This document shows positions 59,469-64,000 of a DNA stretch of 64,000 bases, in pieces. A model generated the notes under the pieces. It was not told the DNA's origin. It saw nothing but the letters and a program-made list of their open reading frames with translations, and ran no database searches. The translations under genes were made by a program, and so were the position numbers. This DNA is from Golubevia sp. BC0850. Taxonomy: Eukaryota; Basidiomycota; Exobasidiomycetes; Golubeviales; Golubeviaceae. The DNA is taken from contig JAAVVG010000001.1 in NCBI GenBank assembly GCA_012976225.1, positions 2,166,208 through 2,230,207 of the forward strand, written 5' to 3'. Within the stretch, counting starts at the first letter, position 1. Each line of letters begins with the position of its first letter.

Positions 59469-59599
59469 CCTTTCCGATGATGACGGTAATGTTTTGAAGG
59501 GGATTTCTCGATTACTTCCGTTTTCGTGGCTGCAATTCCACGTGACACCCCTGGTCTTCATTCTTTCATGTTTGTTTTATTTTTCAATGGGCTCATCGT

Positions 59600-60440
59600 T
59601 CAAGGTAAACAGATTCAATTGAGGCATAACGAAGAGCTGCAAGACAATTGAGGAGAGGTGAGTTCAAGTTGCAAGTCTTCATTCCGTTCCTCTTAATTGA
59701 GAAACGATTCAACACTTCGGAAGCTTTGTTATTCTTCCTATCTAACTTCTTGATGTTTTCTGTTCCTTCTCAGAATAAACGGAGAATGATGCGAAGAGGC
59801 AGGAGAAAAGAGGAGAGGGGGGAGTCAGGATAAGCCTCTGCCTCTTATTTCCACCTTTTTATGGGACGATTTACCTGTTTGTGGGATGATTTAATGCGAC
59901 TCCTAGTAGAAACTTGAGAGAAGGTTTGAAGGACAATTTGGAGAAATTCCAAAAGACTGGTCTCAGAGGGAAACTTTTTCTGTGTGACTGATCTGTCTCT
60001 CTGACATCTGAATACACAGTCTCCCCCCCTTTCTGGTTGCAAATTCAAGTTCTTTCTTCCTTTGCCCCTTGAATCTGAATACAACTATTTACTCAAATTC
60101 AAAGCCCTCAGTCGATAGGATTGCTCCTCAGAAAGAAGCTCACTTAATTACCTTCCATTTCTCATCCCTGATTCTCCGAGCTCCAACTATTTTAGGGTTA
60201 CGGTACAGATCCACCACAACAAAGGAAAGACAGAGGGAACAGTCAGACCAGCAGCATCACTGAGAGTGAGGATTCCGAAGAGTCCAAAGAATCTGAAGAA
60301 GACGAAGAAATGGAAGATGAAAGACCCAACCAAAGTGTTACAGGGCCCATCATAGCAGCCCAATCATCCTATGGTCGAACACTACACAAGTCTCAAGCTC
60401 TGCTTGATTCTGAGGCAAGCGCATAGACCATCTTCCCTTT
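59600..60440. other. Subtelomeric gene-poor sequence with a coding-like tail
   Basis: A plus-strand frame from about 60257 to 60426 reads SESEDSEESKESEEDEEMED, then QSSYGRTLHKSQALLDSEAS and a stop. It could be the tail of a decayed gene or mobile-element ORF. The remainder shows nothing recognisable. Confidence 0.3.
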
Positions 60441-60745
60441 GTCCCTTGTCGTTGTTGCGCACAGACCCTATGTTCCCTTTGTTCCCCTCTTCTCTAACTG
60501 TCTCCTTGTTCTTTGGGTTCCCTTGTTCTCTGATCCTGGGCTGTGTTGTTCCAACCTTTGTTCCAACAAAACCCCTTTGTTCTTGACTCTCAAACACATA
60601 TATAAACCACCACTCATTTGTACATAAATAATTCCTCATCCGATAATCTATTGTTCTCTGTCCTAAATCTTCAGCTCTTGTTGACTTCCAGCCTATTCTA
60701 CCTTCGTAACTGTGCCCCTCGTATCGCCATCAACCCCCGTAACAG
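60440..60745 (+). mobile_element. Possible solo LTR-like sequence
   Basis: About 300 bp with a T/C-rich, repetitive GTTCCCTTTGTTCC texture, a TATATAAACC box at about 60600-60609 and a poly(A)-signal-like ACATAAATAATT shortly after, a layout like a retrotransposon LTR. The preceding acidic frame ends nearby. Terminal TG..CA ends and a target-site duplication could not be fixed, so this is tentative. Confidence 0.25.
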
Positions 60746-61260
60746 AAGTAGTCAGCCTTGCTAGCAGAGACAGACTGTCCCTAGCCTTAAACTTGAACTG
60801 AAGCCACCAGTCTCAATGATTTGGACTTCATCATTACCGCATTTCCCACAGATCAGAATTGAAAGCCTCGTGTTGAAAGGTAACTGTTTGGGCAAAGGAC
60901 CCTCACGTTGATCCCAATGAGCAAATGAGTTGTGCCATTCCATCTTGTTGGTGATGCATGCTATCCCTGAAGTCCTCAAGGAAAATGGAAAATTAGAGAA
61001 CAAACGAGAAAAGAAATTCAGAACCAGTAAGCATAGTGTCTTTTTTCCTCACAAACTCCAACTGTATACGAGTACGTACCAGGGATGCTCTGGGCTAGGA
61101 GACAAGAATGATTGAATGTAAGACATCGTTGAGAACGTTTTGAGGTCAGAGCAGGACTGTCATTGCCTCTATATGTAAAGGGCAAAAGGACTACGAAAAA
61201 GGACTTGTGGAATCAGACTCGACTTTTGTATCGTGTCTCATCTCATCGAAGTTACGATGA

Positions 61261-61292
61261 CAAGGTCGTAGGACCTTGTGGTTCAGAACCAC
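61261..61292. repeat. Two abutting perfect inverted repeats
   Basis: CAAGGTC-GTAG-GACCTTG (61261-61278) is directly followed by GTGGTTC-A-GAACCAC (61278-61292). The two 7-bp hairpins share one base. No function is assigned; cruciform, terminator-like or element-end roles are possible. Confidence 0.6.
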
Positions 61293-61825
61293 TTCGACAT
61301 TGCCTCCACACCTCTAATGGAAACGCCTCCTCTGTCAACAATCTTCCAAAAGTGGCAGCCACTGCATTGCGATGTGGCGTGTTCTCCCTGGATCAGAATC
61401 GACGCTAATGTGGGTGATTGTGGAGCCAAGCACAGACAGGAGGGATGTTGACGACCGCACTGGGTTTGCATGAAGATGTCATCTCTGACTTGCGGATTCG
61501 AGATCAAGGCCTGGCCGATCAGGCGGTTATCTAACCGCGTGACAGAAGTCAAAAATTCACCCTACCAGTCTTTGTCGAGTTGCAATGTATGCTCACTTCA
61601 GATATAGAGGGGTGCTCCTGGAGCGAGGAAGCGAATTTCACATGAGGCATGAAACAACGCGTGGTCTTTCGTTTCTCTTGATTGAAGAGACTTGAAGTGT
61701 CAGCCATTCAGCGCGACTAAAGATTGTTCGTCAAAGAGGGTCCAATTCCAATTTACCCGAAACCTTTTCATGAGACTACTTCAGCTTAGTCTTTTTAGAC
61801 TCACCTGTGAATTAGTCCTCAATCC

Positions 61826-61833
61826 TATATAAG
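61826..61833 (+). promoter_or_regulatory. TATA box of subtelomeric secreted-protein gene
   Basis: TATATAAG about 30 bp before a pyrimidine-rich, initiator-like region (about 61860). It is the clearest TATA box in the window, and no ATG lies between it and the donor at 61957. Confidence 0.6.
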
Positions 61834-61956
61834 ATCCAGGTCTCAAAACCGGTTCGCTTCCCTCTCATCACTTCAAGTCTCAAATCAATCCTCTACTAAA
61901 ATTTGCAGCACGAGTCTACTCTTTAATCTTAAGCGTTTGTATAGATCTGTTTGCCG

Positions 61957-62070
61957 GTGAGTAGCCACTGTCTTCTCTAAATCCCTTTTCCTAGATTTGT
62001 CTGGTGTGTCGCATCACTCACTTGCCTGTTCTGTTCCGATTCTCTTTTTGAAAAAAATGAATTGACGCAG
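61957..62070 (+). other. Probable 5'-UTR intron
   Basis: Donor GTGAGTAG at 61957 and acceptor ACGCAG ending at 62070, 114 nt. It precedes the first ATG (62093). An alternative acceptor TAG at 62283-62285 would join the leader just before the secreted-protein ATG. Confidence 0.5.
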
Positions 62071-62092
62071 GCTAGTATCCATTGACTAGTAT

Positions 62093-62368
62093 ATGTATTG
62101 GGCTGTGACCAAGATCGAAACGGTAGTCCTTTGTATCAGTGCACGCACCGAAGAACAATTTCAAGCACTGAAGTCGAAATTTAATCCATCCAATCGAGTG
62201 GTTTATCTTCTCAGAAGTCTGCAAGAAGGCGAACATTACTTAGTTGACAGGCATCCTGATAATGAAACGGAGATAATAGGCGTAGCAACTTATTTATACA
62301 ATGAAAATCTTTACTATGATAATAATCTTAATCGTTACATGCCTGTCATTTACGACAGAACAGTGTAG
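62093..62368 (+). CDS. Small ORF (91 codons) overlapping a secreted-protein gene
   Basis: The first ATG after the apparent 5'-UTR intron opens a frame starting MYWAVTKIETVVLCISARTE and ending NNLNRYMPVIYDRTV. Its last 68 bases overlap, in another frame, the ATG and signal peptide of the downstream secreted protein. The sequence is protein-like (mixed charged and hydrophobic residues) but matches no family I know. It could be a real small protein, a regulatory upstream ORF, or intron sequence if the 62285 acceptor is used. Confidence 0.35.
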   Translation: MYWAVTKIETVVLCISARTEEQFQALKSKFNPSNRVVYLLRSLQEGEHYLVDRHPDNETEIIGVATYLYNENLYYDNNLNRYMPVIYDRTV

Positions 62369-62630
62369 TGGGAAAGTGGTGGGGCTCTGTTATCCCAACA
62401 GAGGTTGCTCTGGTGGAGGATATGGTGCAAATGACGATGCAGACGGAGATGTGCTCAGTGAGCCAGGTGTCTATTGTGCATCTTTCAAAAGAACTGATAG
62501 CGATTTGGACCTAGCTGCTTGTGGTAATCCATGCAACACTCCATATGATCCAAACATGTGTGACATATCAAGTGGTCAATGTGTTACAGCTGTAGGAGGA
62601 CCTTATCAATGTATAAGAAATGCACAATAA
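62301..62630 (+). CDS. Small cysteine-rich secreted protein (effector-like)
   Basis: 109 residues from ATG 62301. A classical signal peptide (MKIFTMIIILIVTCLSF, Lys then a long Ile/Leu/Val core) is followed by a mature chain of about 90 residues with nine Cys (QCSG, LCYP, GCSGGG, YCAS, ACGNPC, MCDI, QCVT, QCIR), Gly-rich and acidic. TATA box, short leader and subtelomeric position fit secreted effectors of plant- or host-associated fungi. No domain recognised. An in-frame TAG at 62283-62285 fixes the upstream limit, so translation starts at this ATG. The coding frame overlaps a different upstream ORF by 68 bases. Confidence 0.65.
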   Translation: MKIFTMIIILIVTCLSFTTEQCSGKVVGLCYPNRGCSGGGYGANDDADGDVLSEPGVYCASFKRTDSDLDLAACGNPCNTPYDPNMCDISSGQCVTAVGGPYQCIRNAQ

Positions 62631-63900
62631 CAGTTTTCCAGATGAAATGCATGATTCAGTCAAATCGGATTCACTCTCCACAAGATTTTACTCTCTCTGC
62701 TATCCTTTATATTTCTTTCCACTCTCTTTTTTTTCACTTTCTACTTCTTTCCCGCCCATAGTATATGTTTATCTCCTTTGTTAAAATTCTGAGGATTTTC
62801 GATTATCAATCTTGTTATCTCTCGTTCTAGTATTGGCTGTTCAATTTACCAGAGGGTTTCAAATCCTTTTCCTCCTTCTCTGGCATAGCAATCATCATGT
62901 TGCTCAGTTTCCTGTGTTTATTTTCCTTCGCCCTCTGAGGTTAAGATTGTCTTTGTATTTGTTGGGATCGATTTGGATAAACCTGATCAATCGGAGAACC
63001 GGACCTTGGTTGTCAAGTTCAATTTGGTGTTGGCTGTTGACTAATATGAGTTGACTATTGACCAGGGAGGCGCTTTGAACCTGAAGCTTGGAGAGTCGAA
63101 GAACTGATATGATTGTTTTGGGGCTCTCACCCTAACTGAACGATTGGAATCTGAGCTGTTCTTCAACTGAAGTTGAGCACTGAAACCCGATGATGGGAAA
63201 GGGTGATGAATTTGAATTTGATGTCCCAGTATAATGAGATCGAAGGAAGAGATTGATTGAGGAAGGGATTGAATGACTATAAACAAGATTAAGATTGAGG
63301 CTGGAATGAAAGAAAAGGTAAGAGAGTTGATTTAGATAACAGCTGGTACCATCTTTATGTTCTTGAATATGATACAGCTATTGCTGTAGAAGATTTAGAC
63401 CCTTTTGGAAATTAATTGATAGAGACTTTGAAATTTCTTTTTGTTGTTTAGGGAGTTGAGTTTGGGAAACAGGAGAACAACGATGATTCGTCCTTCCAAT
63501 CACATCTGGAAAGGCTTGGAAAGTCCCCAAAGGATGCGTTTGTAGTGCAATAGATAGCATTTTGCATTTCGAATTTCGAGTGCTATCCTCATGCTCTTCT
63601 TTCTTCTCTTCTATCCATCTCAAACAAGCTAACTTCAGAAAGCTCATGTTTCGATCTAGGCTAGACTTTTATCAAACTTATCTGAGACCTCTCTCTGTAC
63701 TATGACTGGGGGATCCTCAAAAGACCAAGCAAAGGATAAATAATGCGGAAGAGTACACGGCTTACTGGGCACTCGTTGGACTCCTTGTGTTAATCGGGCT
63801 TTGTTCAGAGACAGCTGCCGTGTTGTTGTCATTCTAACCCTACAAGAGCAAAGGATGAGTTCAGTTACGTGAAGTCTGTCTGGTTTTTGACCCTGGGATC
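62631..63900. other. Telomere-adjacent gene-free sequence
   Basis: Low-complexity T-rich stretches just after the secreted-protein gene, then about 1 kb without convincing open frames, splice signals or repeats up to the telomere. No Y'-like helicase or other subtelomeric repeat was recognised. Confidence 0.5.
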
Positions 63901-64000
63901 AGGGTTAGGGTTAGGGTTAGGGTTAGGGTTAGGGTTAGGGTTAGGGTTAGGGTTAGGGTTAGGGTTAGGGTTAGGGTTAGGGTTAGGGTTAGGGTTAGGG
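63901..64000 (+). repeat. Telomere repeat (TTAGGG)n
   Basis: Uninterrupted TTAGGG units, about 16 copies, running off the right edge of the window. The G-rich strand runs 5' to 3' outward, as at a native chromosome end. The unit is perfect, without the irregular repeats of budding yeasts. Confidence 0.97.

Overview
This window is the right-hand end of a fungal chromosome. It closes with about 16 copies of TTAGGG in the orientation expected at a 3' chromosome end (63901-64000). Genes are compact and intron-rich: most introns are about 50-120 nt with GTGAGT-type donors and CAG/TAG acceptors. The gene set includes a Chs7 chitin-synthase chaperone, SRP68, a fungal SMN, pyruvate decarboxylase and a SIN-pathway Cdc14. 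Together with the splice style and moderate GC content this suggests a basidiomycete, perhaps Pucciniomycotina; that rank is a guess from impression, not a phylogeny.

Layout. 1-6068: decayed coding sequence. A plus-strand Ser-rich reading frame is broken by stops and a frameshift, and a minus-strand region begins with a recognisable GTPBP1/2-type N-terminus carrying in-frame stops. 6354-7859 (+): a long SMN homologue. 8956-13269 (-): an F-box/LRR-like gene and CHS7. 13900-18480 (-): the DEAD-box helicase DBP4/DDX10, whose downstream region contains three paralogous C/D-box snoRNAs, each in its own apparent intron. 18966-24758 (-): a small unassigned protein and a PSP1-domain protein. 25227-33419 (-): pyruvate decarboxylase, proteasome assembly chaperone 2 and SRP68. 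33632-37552 (+): mitochondrial MutS (MSH1). 37751-46806 (-): ZIP4/SPO22, a glutathione S-transferase and RFC3. 46914-48375 (+): a DNAJC9-type J protein. 48629-52754 (-): acyl-CoA thioesterase and an AKTIP/FTS-like E2 variant. 53230-55778 (+): sorting nexin 4. 56180-58727 (-): SIN component Cdc14. 59000-64000: gene-poor subtelomere with a small cysteine-rich secreted protein and the telomere.

Most genes are single-copy housekeeping functions and form no operon-like system. Several sit head to head over short shared promoters (SRP68/MSH1, RFC3/DNAJC9, AKTIP/SNX4).

The most notable discovery is the snoRNA trio at 14026-15096 (-). All three share a C box, a D' box preceded by a 10-nt guide complementary to the conserved 18S rRNA sequence CGCAAAUUAC, an internal hairpin with compensatory changes, and closing terminal stems. 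From recalled 18S sequence the target is the site methylated at yeast A436 (snR87; human SNORD16, A484). They lie immediately downstream of the gene for Dbp4, itself a small-subunit ribosome-biogenesis helicase, and the first snoRNA-bearing intron starts 32 nt after the DBP4 stop codon. Exon boundaries were assigned by eye from splice consensus and reading-frame continuity; no alignment or database search was run.
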